Part shown: piece by piece, positions 25,763-34,633 of the stretch
How positions within the stretch are numbered: position 1 is the stretch's first letter
How the letters are laid out: each line of letters opens with the position of its first letter
Source of the DNA: Paenibacillus sp. JJ-223
GTDB taxonomy: Bacteria > Bacillota > Bacilli > Paenibacillales > Paenibacillaceae
Assembly: GCF_927798175.1 (NCBI RefSeq)
Contig: NZ_CAKMMP010000001.1
Coordinates: 682,001 to 746,000, forward strand
DNA length: 64,000 nt
Direction of reading: 5' to 3'
Position numbers and translations under genes: made by a program
The notes under the pieces: model-generated
Seen by the model: only the letters and a program-made list of their open reading frames with translations
Database searches by the model: none
What the model was told of the DNA's origin: nothing

Positions 25763-26752
25763 TTGACAGCGATCCATGTGATGCAGTTAGTTAAAAACTT
25801 CACCTATTACACAAAAGAAGTAGGGATGCTTCATTCCATTAAAAATCTCTTTTATCGACAAAGCTTGACCAAGGAAGCGGTGAAAAATATCTCCTTTTCG
25901 ATCGAAGAGGGGGAGATGGTTGCCTTCCTCGGGCCTAATGGGGCAGGCAAAACGACGACGCTGAAAATGCTCTCCGGTATTTTACATCCAACTAGCGGCG
26001 AGCTTATCGTACTGGGCTTCAAGCCTTACGAGCGAAATAAGGAATTCAAAAAGCAGTTCGCTATCGTAATGGGGCAGAAGAGCCAACTATGGGCTGACTT
26101 GCCTGCGGCGGAATCCATTTTGCTAAACAAATATATCTATCAGGTTGAAGATCGGCATTACAAACAAACACTGAACGAACTGATCGAACTGCTGGACGTC
26201 AAGCACATTATGAATGTTCAGGTAAGGCGTTTATCACTAGGTGAGCGTATGAAGATGGAGCTCCTTGCATCGCTTATTCATAAACCGAGGTTGCTTTTCC
26301 TGGATGAGCCGACGATCGGGCTCGATATTGTTACACAGAAAAAGGTACGGGAGTTTTTGAAGTATTACAATGAACAGCACAAGACAACGATTATTTTGAC
26401 AAGTCATTACATGAAGGACATTGAGGATCTGTGCAAGCGGACGATTATTATCAATGATGGCAGGCTTGTCTTCGATGGGGATCTGAAGCGAATCGACGAT
26501 GTCTTGAACGACACGAAAATTATACAGTTGAAATTTAAGCAATACGTAGCGGCTGGACAGCTGCAGTTGTACGGGAAGGTGCGCCAAGCGGACGGATTTC
26601 AGGCCACGCTGGAGATAAGTAAGGACCGCATTAGCATGGCTTCCAGGGATTTGCTTGCGCACTACCCGGTTGAAGATATTACGATCGAAGATATTCCCAT
26701 CGAGGAAGTAGTTGTATCCTTGTATCAGCGGGATGATCGGGTATCCGGATGA
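25763..26752 (+). CDS. ABC exporter ATP-binding protein (ABC-2 type)
   Basis: TTG 25763 has AAGGGGGAA upstream. The 329-residue ATPase has Walker A GPNGAGKTT, signature LSLGERMKMELL, Walker B LLFLDEPTIGLD and the H-loop TSHYMKD; residues after 230 form a C-terminal tail like that of DrrA-type drug exporters. With the two permeases that follow it would pump the cluster product out, giving self-protection. ATG of the first permease overlaps its stop by 4 bp. Confidence 0.92.
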   Translation: MTAIHVMQLVKNFTYYTKEVGMLHSIKNLFYRQSLTKEAVKNISFSIEEGEMVAFLGPNGAGKTTTLKMLSGILHPTSGELIVLGFKPYERNKEFKKQFAIVMGQKSQLWADLPAAESILLNKYIYQVEDRHYKQTLNELIELLDVKHIMNVQVRRLSLGERMKMELLASLIHKPRLLFLDEPTIGLDIVTQKKVREFLKYYNEQHKTTIILTSHYMKDIEDLCKRTIIINDGRLVFDGDLKRIDDVLNDTKIIQLKFKQYVAAGQLQLYGKVRQADGFQATLEISKDRISMASRDLLAHYPVEDITIEDIPIEEVVVSLYQRDDRVSG

Positions 26753-27555
26753 GAGCCTTTCCCAAATACGTGCGCGTGTTCCAGTTAGGCGTTCAGTCTT
26801 CGCTCGAATATAGACTTGACTTTCTCTTTTCCTTGATCAGTGCATTCTTTCCGATTCTGATCCAATATTATATTTGGTCAGCGGTCTACGGAAGATCAGA
26901 ATCGGAGTTTTTCGGATACACCTACGGCCAAATGATTTTATACACAATTACGGCAGCCATCGTGACGAAAATTGTGACAACGGATATAGGCCAAAACGTG
27001 GCCACCGAGATCAAGGATGGTGGGTTGAATAAATATTTGGTTCAACCGGTCAGTTTTTTCGCTCTAAAGCTATTCACGATGCTGGGGCAAAAGATTTTCT
27101 TTTTTTCAGTCATGCTATGTATCTTGCTGTTTACACTCGTTTACTTGACCGGAACTTATAGTATACGGATTCCGTTGACACACGTTTTACTCTTTACAGT
27201 GTCGATGGTCATGTCTTTGTTGTTAAACTTTCTCATCTCCTATACGCTCGCGGCTGTTGCCTTTATACTGTCTGAAATCTCCTATTTTTTTGAAATGACC
27301 GGCCTTTTTGTCATCATTTTAAGTGGTGGCGTCTTTCCGATTGAGGTGTTTGGTAAGACCATAAATACGATTCTAGACTACTTGCCATTCAAGTATACGA
27401 TCCATTTTCCTGCGAATGTTATTAACGGCAGATTGTCCATGGATGAGGCAGTACAAGGAATTGGGATGCAATTTTTCTGGATGATCGCGCTGGTGGCCTT
27501 TTCGCGTCTCGTATGGCGCGCCGGAATGAAGAAGTATCTCGGATTGGGGGGCTGA
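26749..27555 (+). CDS. ABC-2 type permease, first subunit
   Basis: The 268-residue protein has six membrane helices, the first LDFLFSLISAFFPILIQYYIW, and the segment ATEIKDGGLNKYLVQPVSFFALKLF, the pattern of ABC-2 (DUF990-like) permeases in which a charged loop after helix 2 docks on the ATPase. It is translated in overlap with the ATPase gene and 3 bp before the second permease gene, so the three form one transporter. Confidence 0.88.
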   Translation: MRAFPKYVRVFQLGVQSSLEYRLDFLFSLISAFFPILIQYYIWSAVYGRSESEFFGYTYGQMILYTITAAIVTKIVTTDIGQNVATEIKDGGLNKYLVQPVSFFALKLFTMLGQKIFFFSVMLCILLFTLVYLTGTYSIRIPLTHVLLFTVSMVMSLLLNFLISYTLAAVAFILSEISYFFEMTGLFVIILSGGVFPIEVFGKTINTILDYLPFKYTIHFPANVINGRLSMDEAVQGIGMQFFWMIALVAFSRLVWRAGMKKYLGLGG

Positions 27556-27558
27556 CCG

Positions 27559-28371
27559 GTGAGAGGATGGCTGGGGACGCTTCGAAATTACTTGATGATT
27601 TACTTTTTGTTCATTAAGAACTGCTTTATTGCTCAAATGGAATACCGGACGAACTTCATACTCGGGATTGCCGTGGAGCTCGCTTACTTGTTTGCAAAGC
27701 TGCTTTACGTCGTAGTAGTCTATGAGACGGACTTGCATATCGGATCGATCACGCCAGATGGCATCTTGATGTTTGTCGGTACATACACGATTATGACAGG
27801 GCTCTATTCTGGCCTGTTTTTTCCTAATTTCGTCCGGATACCCGAGTATATACGCAACGGGACTTTGGATCTGCTTATGGTTAAACCGATTTCCCTACAG
27901 TTTTTGGTTTCGCTTCGATATATCGATCTCGGGATGCCGATTCCGAATTTCTTCGCGGGTGGAACGATGGTTGTGATCAGTTGGAATGCATTAAGCATCC
28001 CGGTAACCGCATGGAATTTGCTCGCATTTTCATTATACTTGGGGACAGCGTTGATCATTACTTACTGCCTCATGTTTATACCAGCCTTGTTATCCTTCTG
28101 GCTTGTTAATACGGGAGGGCTGGCGGGGATTTTCTATTCCATCTGGGACGCCAATAATATGCCAATGCCGATCTATTCACGCTTTATCCAACGAGTCGGC
28201 GTGTACGTGTTGCCCTTTCTTGTCATTACAAATTTTGCCCCTATGATGGTGATGGATCAGTTGACACCTGCTTTAGCGGTATGGGGCGTCACCGTACCAA
28301 TCGTGCTCCTTCTAATCGTTCGCTTCGTTTGGAGTCGGGCAATACGTAGTTATAACAGTGCAAGCGGTTGA
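27559..28371 (+). CDS. ABC-2 type permease, second subunit
   Basis: GTG 27559 starts a 270-residue protein with six helices and the loop RIPEYIRNGTLDLLMVKPISLQFLVSLRY, equivalent to the loop in the first permease. The two are homologous but distant, as is usual for heterodimeric ABC-2 permeases. It is followed by the methyltransferase gene after 32 bp holding AATTAAGGAGG. Confidence 0.88.
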   Translation: MRGWLGTLRNYLMIYFLFIKNCFIAQMEYRTNFILGIAVELAYLFAKLLYVVVVYETDLHIGSITPDGILMFVGTYTIMTGLYSGLFFPNFVRIPEYIRNGTLDLLMVKPISLQFLVSLRYIDLGMPIPNFFAGGTMVVISWNALSIPVTAWNLLAFSLYLGTALIITYCLMFIPALLSFWLVNTGGLAGIFYSIWDANNMPMPIYSRFIQRVGVYVLPFLVITNFAPMMVMDQLTPALAVWGVTVPIVLLLIVRFVWSRAIRSYNSASG

Positions 28372-28403
28372 GGGAAAACAAACTTTAATTAAGGAGGCAT
28401 GTC

Positions 28404-29354
28404 ATGCATATGATTCGTTGGCCGGTAACCGGCATCGTCCTAGTATGTCCCTATTGCAAGTCAGAACTGCAAGAAGCGGATCAAGAGCTGCTGTGCCTGG
28501 ACTGTACGGTCAGTTACTCCATAGGTGATGGCGGTGTTCCATTTATGCTGGGTGAACTACAGGGACATGACAGCAGGGATTCTGCTGCCTTAAAGAAGGG
28601 TGTCATGGAAATGTTCACTGCCTACAATCAATCCCTGAACGAGAGTGGCTTGTCCCGTTTCTCGACATTTATTAATTGGGGGTTCGCCTCGAATAGCAGT
28701 CAGGCTCCGGCTAGTGTCAATCGAAACTCTATCCGGCTTCTGCAGGAATGTTTGGATGGTCTGAATCTCGAGGATGCGAACATCTTGGAGGTAGCCTGTG
28801 GCAGGGGCGGAAGCGTGCGAGAGCTTTGTCGAAGTTATGGTGTAAGAAGCGTCGTTGGCTTAGATCTCACTGAAGCCAATATTGCATTTTGTCAATGGAC
28901 TAACCGACACCCAAATGCTTATTTTTGTATCGGGGACGCCGAGAGGCTCCCTATCGGCTCGTCATGTTGTGACATGGTCCTCAACATGGAAGCGTCTGAT
29001 CTATACCCATCGATTAAGTCCTTCTATGACGAGGTCTTTCGGGTGCTGAAGCCGGGCGGGACTTTCATTTATGCGGACGATTTGCCGACCTGGAAGTTTA
29101 ACGATGGTGAACGATATTTGCTTGAACTGGGCTTCGAGCTGCTTATATCACGCGATATCACGGGGGAAGTTATGCTTTCAAGTGATCAGGTTCAAAAGAA
29201 TCGCATAGCCGCTTTTGGATCTGAAGATCAGATGGACACTGCGATTTGGCACACAATGGGTGTGCCCGGCACGCCCTTGTACGATGAAATGAAAAGTGGG
29301 GCACGCCAGTACAAGATCATGCATTTCCGTAAGCGGGTTCATCACAATGTATGA
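28404..29354 (+). CDS. Class I SAM-dependent methyltransferase with N-terminal zinc-ribbon
   Basis: The 316-residue protein starts with a four-cysteine metal site (CPYCK near residue 16 and CLDC near residue 31, followed by GGVPFML), as in Trm112-like heads of small-molecule methyltransferases. The SAM-binding motif I is ILEVACGRGGSVRELC, then VVGLDLTEANIAFC, and VFRVLKPGGTFIYADD is motif III. A last part of about 70 residues is outside the standard fold. It would methylate an O, N or C atom of the cluster product. The next gene's ATG overlaps its end by 8 bp. Confidence 0.85.
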   Translation: MHMIRWPVTGIVLVCPYCKSELQEADQELLCLDCTVSYSIGDGGVPFMLGELQGHDSRDSAALKKGVMEMFTAYNQSLNESGLSRFSTFINWGFASNSSQAPASVNRNSIRLLQECLDGLNLEDANILEVACGRGGSVRELCRSYGVRSVVGLDLTEANIAFCQWTNRHPNAYFCIGDAERLPIGSSCCDMVLNMEASDLYPSIKSFYDEVFRVLKPGGTFIYADDLPTWKFNDGERYLLELGFELLISRDITGEVMLSSDQVQKNRIAAFGSEDQMDTAIWHTMGVPGTPLYDEMKSGARQYKIMHFRKRVHHNV

Positions 29355-30318
29355 GTATAACGTGACAATCGTCGACTATTCCGTCTATCTCCCGAAGTCA
29401 CGTATCCATGTCAAGGAAGCGATTCAGCAGGTGAAGGCTGACAGCGTTAAATTTCGAAATAGCGATTCGGAATACTTGAACAAAGGCTTTGAGCTGGTTC
29501 CTATAGAAGAGGAACTTGATTTGGAACAGATGATTGCCACTGTGTGTAGGCCAATTCTACGCCGGGCTTTGCAAATGAATGTAAAGATCGCGGCGGTTAT
29601 GTTTGCTAGTGTAACGAATAATGAAAACGGGGAACGGAATCTTTTTGATTCCCTAGCCGATGAATTTTCCCTTGAGGCTGTCCCATTCATCCCCTTGGAG
29701 GAATATGCCTGTTCCACGATGCATTTATCGTTGTACCTGGCGTCGAACTACTTCATGGTCCCGCATCAGCAAGGTGAAGGAATTTTGTTCATCACTGCCG
29801 ACAGGGCTATGAATTCTTATGAACGGAGCGATACGTTCATGGTGTTCGGTGACGGCGCGAGTGCTGCCTTATACATGAAGGGGCAGCGTCAAGGACAGCA
29901 GACAATTGCTTCGGCAATGAGAGTCGACGGCCTGGTATACGATTTGGATCCAGATCGTATCCAATTATATTACTCAACGTTTTATTTAGGGGTCAGACAG
30001 GCAGTGAGAGCAGCATTAAGCGAGTGCGGTATTCACATTGGTCAGATCGCCTTGATCTTTTGCACCAATTTGGGGATGCACGTATGGAGTATGTTGGCTC
30101 AAGTGCTGAAGGTGCCCCTGGAACGTTTCTACAATCTAACCCTCTCCAAGGACGGACATATTCACAACACCGATATCCTAAATAATATCGATCACGCTAT
30201 CCGTTCAGGTTTTTTGAAGGAAGGGGACTTGTATATGACGGTTTCGATTGGCTTCGGTGGCTATTACGGTTGTGCGATTCATCGGTATGGTAAGAAGGTG
30301 AACGAGTTATGTATTTGA
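29347..30318 (+). CDS. KASIII-like thiolase-fold enzyme (FabH/CerJ type)
   Basis: ATG 29347 overlaps the methyltransferase stop; a longer frame from 29296 has no ribosome site. The 323-residue protein is a KASIII-family member: catalytic Cys122 in EEYACSTMHLSLYLASNY, FGDGASAALYM after it, then FCTNLGMHVWSMLAQVL and KDGHIHNTDIL, where His245 or His271 and Asn274 are the candidate partners of Cys. The GHIHNTD loop replaces the GNTSAAS of FabH, as in KASIII relatives that transfer acyl groups to amines or alcohols. It may condense an acyl group with a carrier-bound unit or acylate the sugar. Confidence 0.78.
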   Translation: MYEYNVTIVDYSVYLPKSRIHVKEAIQQVKADSVKFRNSDSEYLNKGFELVPIEEELDLEQMIATVCRPILRRALQMNVKIAAVMFASVTNNENGERNLFDSLADEFSLEAVPFIPLEEYACSTMHLSLYLASNYFMVPHQQGEGILFITADRAMNSYERSDTFMVFGDGASAALYMKGQRQGQQTIASAMRVDGLVYDLDPDRIQLYYSTFYLGVRQAVRAALSECGIHIGQIALIFCTNLGMHVWSMLAQVLKVPLERFYNLTLSKDGHIHNTDILNNIDHAIRSGFLKEGDLYMTVSIGFGGYYGCAIHRYGKKVNELCI

Positions 30319-30887
30319 CATTTCATCATGCAGAAAAAGCGTGGGGGGTAGATATGCCATGGGGACGGATAACCGATCTAATTGAAGCGAATAGGGAATG
30401 GATCGCAGGAATTGACTTGCTCTGTTACTGTCATCAGACGGACTTTGAAACTGGTGTTAATAGCTGTGCTAAACTGAGACAAGAATTAGGGTTAAGTGGG
30501 GTTATGCCCATCTGCGTCGGGCAGTCCGGCAGCCTATCTCTCTCTAATGCATTAACAGTATTAGACTGGATGTTCAGTAGCGGTACAAAAAATCATGCTC
30601 TTTGCGTTATTGCAGATTCGTTCATTCCAGATCATATGGACAAGCAAGGGGGTTGCTTTAGTATGAGCGCACTGATCGGTGTATCAACTATGGCCGGTGA
30701 TTATCGAGTTGAAAGCTGCCGTAAACTTCCGGGCAGCCGAGTTAGAGTTGGAGTGAAAAGCGCAGTTGAACCGATTCTAAAGCTTGGGCTGCACCAATCG
30801 GAGTTTACAAGCGATCTGGAAATGGAAGTTATCACGTTCGATGCAGGAGTCTTCGGCGCAAGCCAATTAAAGTTGCGACGAACATAA
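30309..30887 (+). CDS. Half-length KASIII-like protein with Gln in place of catalytic Cys
   Basis: The 192-residue protein overlaps the KASIII gene by 10 bp. Residues 60-110 (VMPICVGQSGSLSLSNALTV, then HALCVIADSFI) align without gaps around the active site of its neighbour: QSGSLSLS against CSTMHLSL. So Cys122 is replaced by Gln72. This is the substitution found in KS-beta (chain length factor) subunits of type II polyketide synthases. The C-terminal half with His and Asn is missing. It could be a non-catalytic or decarboxylating partner, or a decayed copy. The reading frame is intact, which favours a working partner. I found no family of this length. Confidence 0.5.
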   Translation: MYLTFHHAEKAWGVDMPWGRITDLIEANREWIAGIDLLCYCHQTDFETGVNSCAKLRQELGLSGVMPICVGQSGSLSLSNALTVLDWMFSSGTKNHALCVIADSFIPDHMDKQGGCFSMSALIGVSTMAGDYRVESCRKLPGSRVRVGVKSAVEPILKLGLHQSEFTSDLEMEVITFDAGVFGASQLKLRRT

Positions 30888-31046
30888 TTCCCAGCGCGCG
30901 AGCAGCCATTTGAAATGCGTCCGGTTTCCGTAAGAACTCGTGCTTAATTATTGAACCATGCGGTTTGGGCGCCGAATCACAGACATCGGGCCTTGGCGAT
31001 TTATTTAATGAGTCCAAGTAGGATAAAAAATGATTTACACTAGGCC
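30888..31046. other. Intergenic stretch after the cluster
   Basis: No gene is supported. A minus-strand open frame (30832-31017, starting MDSLNKSPRPDVCDSAPK) overlaps the half-KASIII gene and has no ribosome site or family. The stretch could be a decayed end of the cluster. Confidence 0.35.
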
Positions 31047-31047
31047 G

Positions 31048-31087
31048 TACCCCTGCATCTGTATAACGATGTAAGGGGTATTTTTTT
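31048..31087 (+). terminator. Strong rho-independent terminator ending the metabolite cluster
   Basis: TACCCCT (31048-31054) pairs with AGGGGTA (31074-31080), with extra pairs GCATC/GATGT inside, and seven Ts follow (31081-31087). It closes the cluster region before the TetR gene. Confidence 0.88.
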
Positions 31088-31102
31088 GTCTATTTAGCCA
31101 CA

Positions 31103-31136
31103 TTGACAAAATAAATTAACTCGTGTTAATTTATTT
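31103..31136 (+). promoter_or_regulatory. TetR promoter with a perfect 28-bp operator
   Basis: The -35 TTGACA lies at 31103-31108 and a -10 TAATTT at 31127-31132 (18-bp spacer). Between and over them is a perfect inverted repeat: AAATAAATTAAC (31109-31120), spacer TCGT, and its exact complement (31125-31136). A dimeric TetR bound here would block RNA polymerase, so the regulator gene 33 bp downstream is almost surely autorepressed. Confidence 0.85.
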
Positions 31137-31168
31137 ACTGTGGTTAATATTAAGGAGGTGCAATCGCT

Positions 31169-31810
31169 ATGAGCCGGGATATCCCATTAAGGGAATTAAA
31201 AAAAGCCAAGAACAAAATTGCGCTGTATGAAGCGGGATTATCCTTAATGAAGGATCGGATGTTCAGCCAGGTCATGATTGAGGATATCTGCAAGAGAGCT
31301 GAAATATCCAAGGTCACTTTTTTCAAGTTTTATCAACGTAAAGAGGATCTCCTTATTTATTTTATGCGGGTTTGGCTCACTGAACGGATAATCGAAATCG
31401 AACAGGAAGGGAAAAAAGGATTTCATGCATTCCGCCATTTGCTGTCCGAGGTCGCTAAGGAGTATCAATTAAGACCGGGAATGATGCCGAGTTTGATCTC
31501 TTTTCTCGCAGAACAGAACATGCAGCCTTGCATGCCTGAGCTGAGTCGGGCTGAAGTATCGCTGCTCTTTCCGGGCCAAGAGGAAGCAGGAAGTCAATCG
31601 CCTAATATGTTTGTTTTATTCGAACAGTTCATGAGGGATGAACAGCAAGCTGGGAAGCTCCATTACACTCTTACCTTGGAACAAGCTGTACAGATCTGTT
31701 TCACCATTTTTTATGGTGCGTTCCTGACGGCTCAATTGTACAATTCTACGGATATCGGTCGCTTCTATGAAACGCATATGGGTTTGCTTGAAATAAAGGA
31801 GAAGGAGTGA
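31169..31810 (+). CDS. TetR/AcrR family transcriptional regulator
   Basis: The 213-residue protein has the helix-turn-helix in VMIEDICKRAEISKVTFFKFYQRKEDLLIYF (about residues 31-60) and a variable ligand-binding C-terminal part. AAGGAGGTG lies 8 bp before ATG 31169. The perfect operator over its own promoter, and the DUF4188 gene 6 bp downstream in the same transcript, make it the repressor of this two-gene operon. The inducer is unknown; regulation of the metabolite cluster next door is possible but no second copy of the operator was seen. Confidence 0.92.
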   Translation: MSRDIPLRELKKAKNKIALYEAGLSLMKDRMFSQVMIEDICKRAEISKVTFFKFYQRKEDLLIYFMRVWLTERIIEIEQEGKKGFHAFRHLLSEVAKEYQLRPGMMPSLISFLAEQNMQPCMPELSRAEVSLLFPGQEEAGSQSPNMFVLFEQFMRDEQQAGKLHYTLTLEQAVQICFTIFYGAFLTAQLYNSTDIGRFYETHMGLLEIKEKE

Positions 31811-31816
31811 ATAAGC

Positions 31817-32326
31817 ATGGGTAACGTGATTGCAGGTCGGTATACCGCACATATGGAGGGTTCCTTCGTTGTGTTCGTGATTGGTTTTCGGATTAACAAG
31901 TGGTGGGCGGTACATAAATGGCTGCCTGTTATGAATGCCATGTCCCCGATGCTTCAGGAACTGTACCGGAACAAAGAGGAGCTCGGGTTCATGGAAGGTT
32001 CCTATCACTTTTCTGGACGGGGACTTACACTCATTCAATATTGGAGAAGCTTTGAACACTTGGAGCACTATGCCCGACACGGAGCTAACCATTTGAAGGC
32101 ATGGAGGGATTTCAACCGCAAAATTGGAACAGGAGGAGATGTAGGTATTTTTCACGAAACCTATCTGGTCCCAGAAGGGCAATATGAATGCATGTACAAC
32201 AATATGCCGACGTTTGGTTTGGCAAAAGCGGGAACTCACGTCCCGGCAACGGGTCGTAGAGAAACGGCAAGCCGGCGGCTTGGCCGCGATGGAGAACCCG
32301 CTGTGCCTACACCTCCAAATCCATAG
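31817..32326 (+). CDS. DUF4188 family protein (dimeric alpha/beta-barrel, monooxygenase-like)
   Basis: The 169-residue protein matches DUF4188 by the pattern FVVFVIGFRINKWWAVHKWLPV and LTLIQYWRSFEHLEHYARH, followed by HLKAWRDFNRKIGTGGDVGIFHETY. These proteins have a ferredoxin-like fold related to small monooxygenases and haem-binding aldoxime dehydratases; the activity is not established. It is made from the TetR promoter, so it may deal with the compound sensed by that repressor. It converges on the membrane hydrolase gene with a 4-bp gap. Confidence 0.75.
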   Translation: MGNVIAGRYTAHMEGSFVVFVIGFRINKWWAVHKWLPVMNAMSPMLQELYRNKEELGFMEGSYHFSGRGLTLIQYWRSFEHLEHYARHGANHLKAWRDFNRKIGTGGDVGIFHETYLVPEGQYECMYNNMPTFGLAKAGTHVPATGRRETASRRLGRDGEPAVPTPPNP

Positions 32327-32330
32327 TCAT

Positions 32331-34619
32331 TTATTTTTTATCATTCCGAATACCGATGTCTTTCATTAAGATATTACCTTTGGTGGTCTGGTCAAAAATA
32401 AAACTAATCTTGCGGATCCGTTCGGGCACTAAATTGGTGTTGGCTTTAATAAAATCATTCATATCGAAAGCAAAGTTTTGAAAAATCGGTTCCTTAATCG
32501 TTTGGAAGAATCCTAACGGCCGCTTGGCAAGAACACCTTCGAACATGGGGAGAAGGGGTGAAAAATTGCTAAGTGGCAAGCGACTCACGTTTCCAGTTTC
32601 ATCTTCAACGGAGATCGTTAGGTCGACTAAAGTGTCTGCTTCATGAGCTTCTTGCCCGGTATCATGGTTAGCGATGGAAAAAACAAGAGTACTTGTGTCA
32701 GATATATCGATCCCCGAATCCGGCAATATGACCTTATATACAGGAGTGGAGGAAGCCGATCTGTTATCCCACTCTAAGAAAACCGCGCTATACTGTTCAT
32801 CCGACAGTTCCATCTTTACTTTGTCTTCTTTCCAGACCTTTAGGGAGTCTCCTTCCAAACGCCCGCCGGGTAACGTGGTTGTCCCCGGATCGGAATCTTC
32901 TTCATAATTAGTGAGGGTGGTCGTGTTTCCGTCCCAATAATTGCTGATATACATCGTTTCGGGCAACCATTCCTTGGCGTATCCTAGATCTTGAAATACC
33001 GTCCGATACGAATGATTGTTCCTCAATGTGGCTTCCAAAAAGGACGAAATCAATACTTCTGCAGCTTGAATTTGTTGTTCACCAGGAAGGATCTCGGAGT
33101 TATTAAATAACATGTTTCCGATCCCGGCAGCATCGGATCTGCTCCAAACCGTGTTGAATTGTCCATGATTTGCACCGTATATGTACACATATGATTTGAA
33201 ATAATGACTATTTTCAGTAAAGCGTGTACGAAAATACTGATTCGCTCCAACGAACGAATTGATGTCCATATCGTGGGAGCCATGTAGGGACAAATAGTTG
33301 ATATCATGAAGCTCGATGGGTTGTCCGCCCGGTTGGTACTGCATGTCGGTACCTGCGATCGAGACAAGGGATTGAATATTAAAATGGTAATCAAACTTGA
33401 TGGTTGCATCTTCAGGATATGTTGTCATTTCGTTGTACGCGGCTGCCGTAGTGATGGCCTCACCCCCACGGGAATGTCCCATCAGTGCAATATGCTGCAT
33501 ATCTACTTTGCCATGGAACGGATTTCCTTCAGAAGCATTCCATGACTCCCATGTTTTTAAATGTTCGAGCAGTAACCAACCTCGTGCACGGTTTTCACCC
33601 TCCAATCCATCTAAAATAAACAGATCATCGTACGGAGAAATATTCAGAAAATTCTCATCGATCGAAGCTAAGATATATCCACGACTTGCCAGTAATTTTC
33701 CCAAATAGGCATATCCGGGATCAGAGAACTCAGTCGCAAGATGGTTACCATGTACAACAAGGACAAGCGGGAAGGGGCCGTCGCCTTCAGGATACCAAAC
33801 CGTGCCATTCAGCGGCATCGCTTCTGGACCGAACCCAAAGGTGTTCGTACGTCTGGAAGACCAATTTCCTACAAATGCCGATCCATCCACAGTCTTTGTC
33901 GTTAGACGACCTTGGGTATCAAGATCTTTGCGATACGTAGGATTACTTGCATAGGTCACTGAATTTACACGAAATGTACCAGGTTCAGCCGGATTGGCCA
34001 CGGAGTTTGAGTAATTGTCCGCAGTCTTGACGGTTTGTAAAGGATACTGAACCTCTAACTCGGCAAAACCTCCACAAGTGAGCCAATATCCCAGTACACA
34101 AATGAAAATAAACACCGCAGCAATCCCTGAACTTGCTGTTACTTTTACCCACCTTGCAGCTTTGCGATACGAACCCTTTATGAATCGATAAAGCAAGGCT
34201 CCAAGTAAAGAAAAGGAGAAGAGGATGCATAAAAGAATGGATAACGTTAACGGTATGGGTCCTAAAAAACTGAGATACAGTAAACCAATAGATGCCAGCA
34301 GGAACCAAATATACCGAGAAGGCATTTTTTTAGCCCAATGCAACACGCCTGCAATAAGACCCGTGAGTCCAAGAACGGCCAGAATCGATAATATTGTACC
34401 AACGAAGTAGTCCTGAACCCCTCGTGACCCAAGGTAATAGAAAGCTTGCACTAAACAAATGAACAACGTAACCATAGAAACTCCAAAAATAGCTCCTTTC
34501 CATCCCGACGGAAGGGGAGAGATACGTGGAAGAGGAAACTTTGACAGCCGTTTTCTGAGTGTTTTCTTGTCAATGAATAAAGAGATCACGGCCCGGTCAA
34601 GGTTGGAAATAGATCGCAA
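32331..34619 (-). CDS. Membrane-anchored alpha/beta hydrolase
   Basis: The 762-residue protein has five hydrophobic helices in its first 190 residues (for example AIFGVSMVTLFICLVQAFYYLG and ISGIAAVFIFICVLGYW), then a large outer domain. That domain is an alpha/beta hydrolase: oxyanion strand FPLVLVVHGNHL, nucleophile Ser383 in MGHSRGGEAITTAA, and a late GANHGQFN loop with the catalytic His. A beta-sandwich follows up to the end. It starts at TTG 34619 with no strong ribosome site; a GTG ten codons later is an alternative. Relatives are chlorophyllase-type esterases or cutinases of unknown substrate. A promoter flanked by two operator arms lies directly upstream. Confidence 0.78.
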   Translation of the reverse strand: MRSISNLDRAVISLFIDKKTLRKRLSKFPLPRISPLPSGWKGAIFGVSMVTLFICLVQAFYYLGSRGVQDYFVGTILSILAVLGLTGLIAGVLHWAKKMPSRYIWFLLASIGLLYLSFLGPIPLTLSILLCILFSFSLLGALLYRFIKGSYRKAARWVKVTASSGIAAVFIFICVLGYWLTCGGFAELEVQYPLQTVKTADNYSNSVANPAEPGTFRVNSVTYASNPTYRKDLDTQGRLTTKTVDGSAFVGNWSSRRTNTFGFGPEAMPLNGTVWYPEGDGPFPLVLVVHGNHLATEFSDPGYAYLGKLLASRGYILASIDENFLNISPYDDLFILDGLEGENRARGWLLLEHLKTWESWNASEGNPFHGKVDMQHIALMGHSRGGEAITTAAAYNEMTTYPEDATIKFDYHFNIQSLVSIAGTDMQYQPGGQPIELHDINYLSLHGSHDMDINSFVGANQYFRTRFTENSHYFKSYVYIYGANHGQFNTVWSRSDAAGIGNMLFNNSEILPGEQQIQAAEVLISSFLEATLRNNHSYRTVFQDLGYAKEWLPETMYISNYWDGNTTTLTNYEEDSDPGTTTLPGGRLEGDSLKVWKEDKVKMELSDEQYSAVFLEWDNRSASSTPVYKVILPDSGIDISDTSTLVFSIANHDTGQEAHEADTLVDLTISVEDETGNVSRLPLSNFSPLLPMFEGVLAKRPLGFFQTIKEPIFQNFAFDMNDFIKANTNLVPERIRKISFIFDQTTKGNILMKDIGIRNDKK

Positions 34620-34633
34620 ATCAAGCTATTGTT

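Noticed and set aside
30832..31017. A 61-codon minus-strand frame after the half-KASIII gene
   Set aside because: It overlaps the end of that gene and has neither ribosome site nor known family; kept only as a note on the intergenic stretch.
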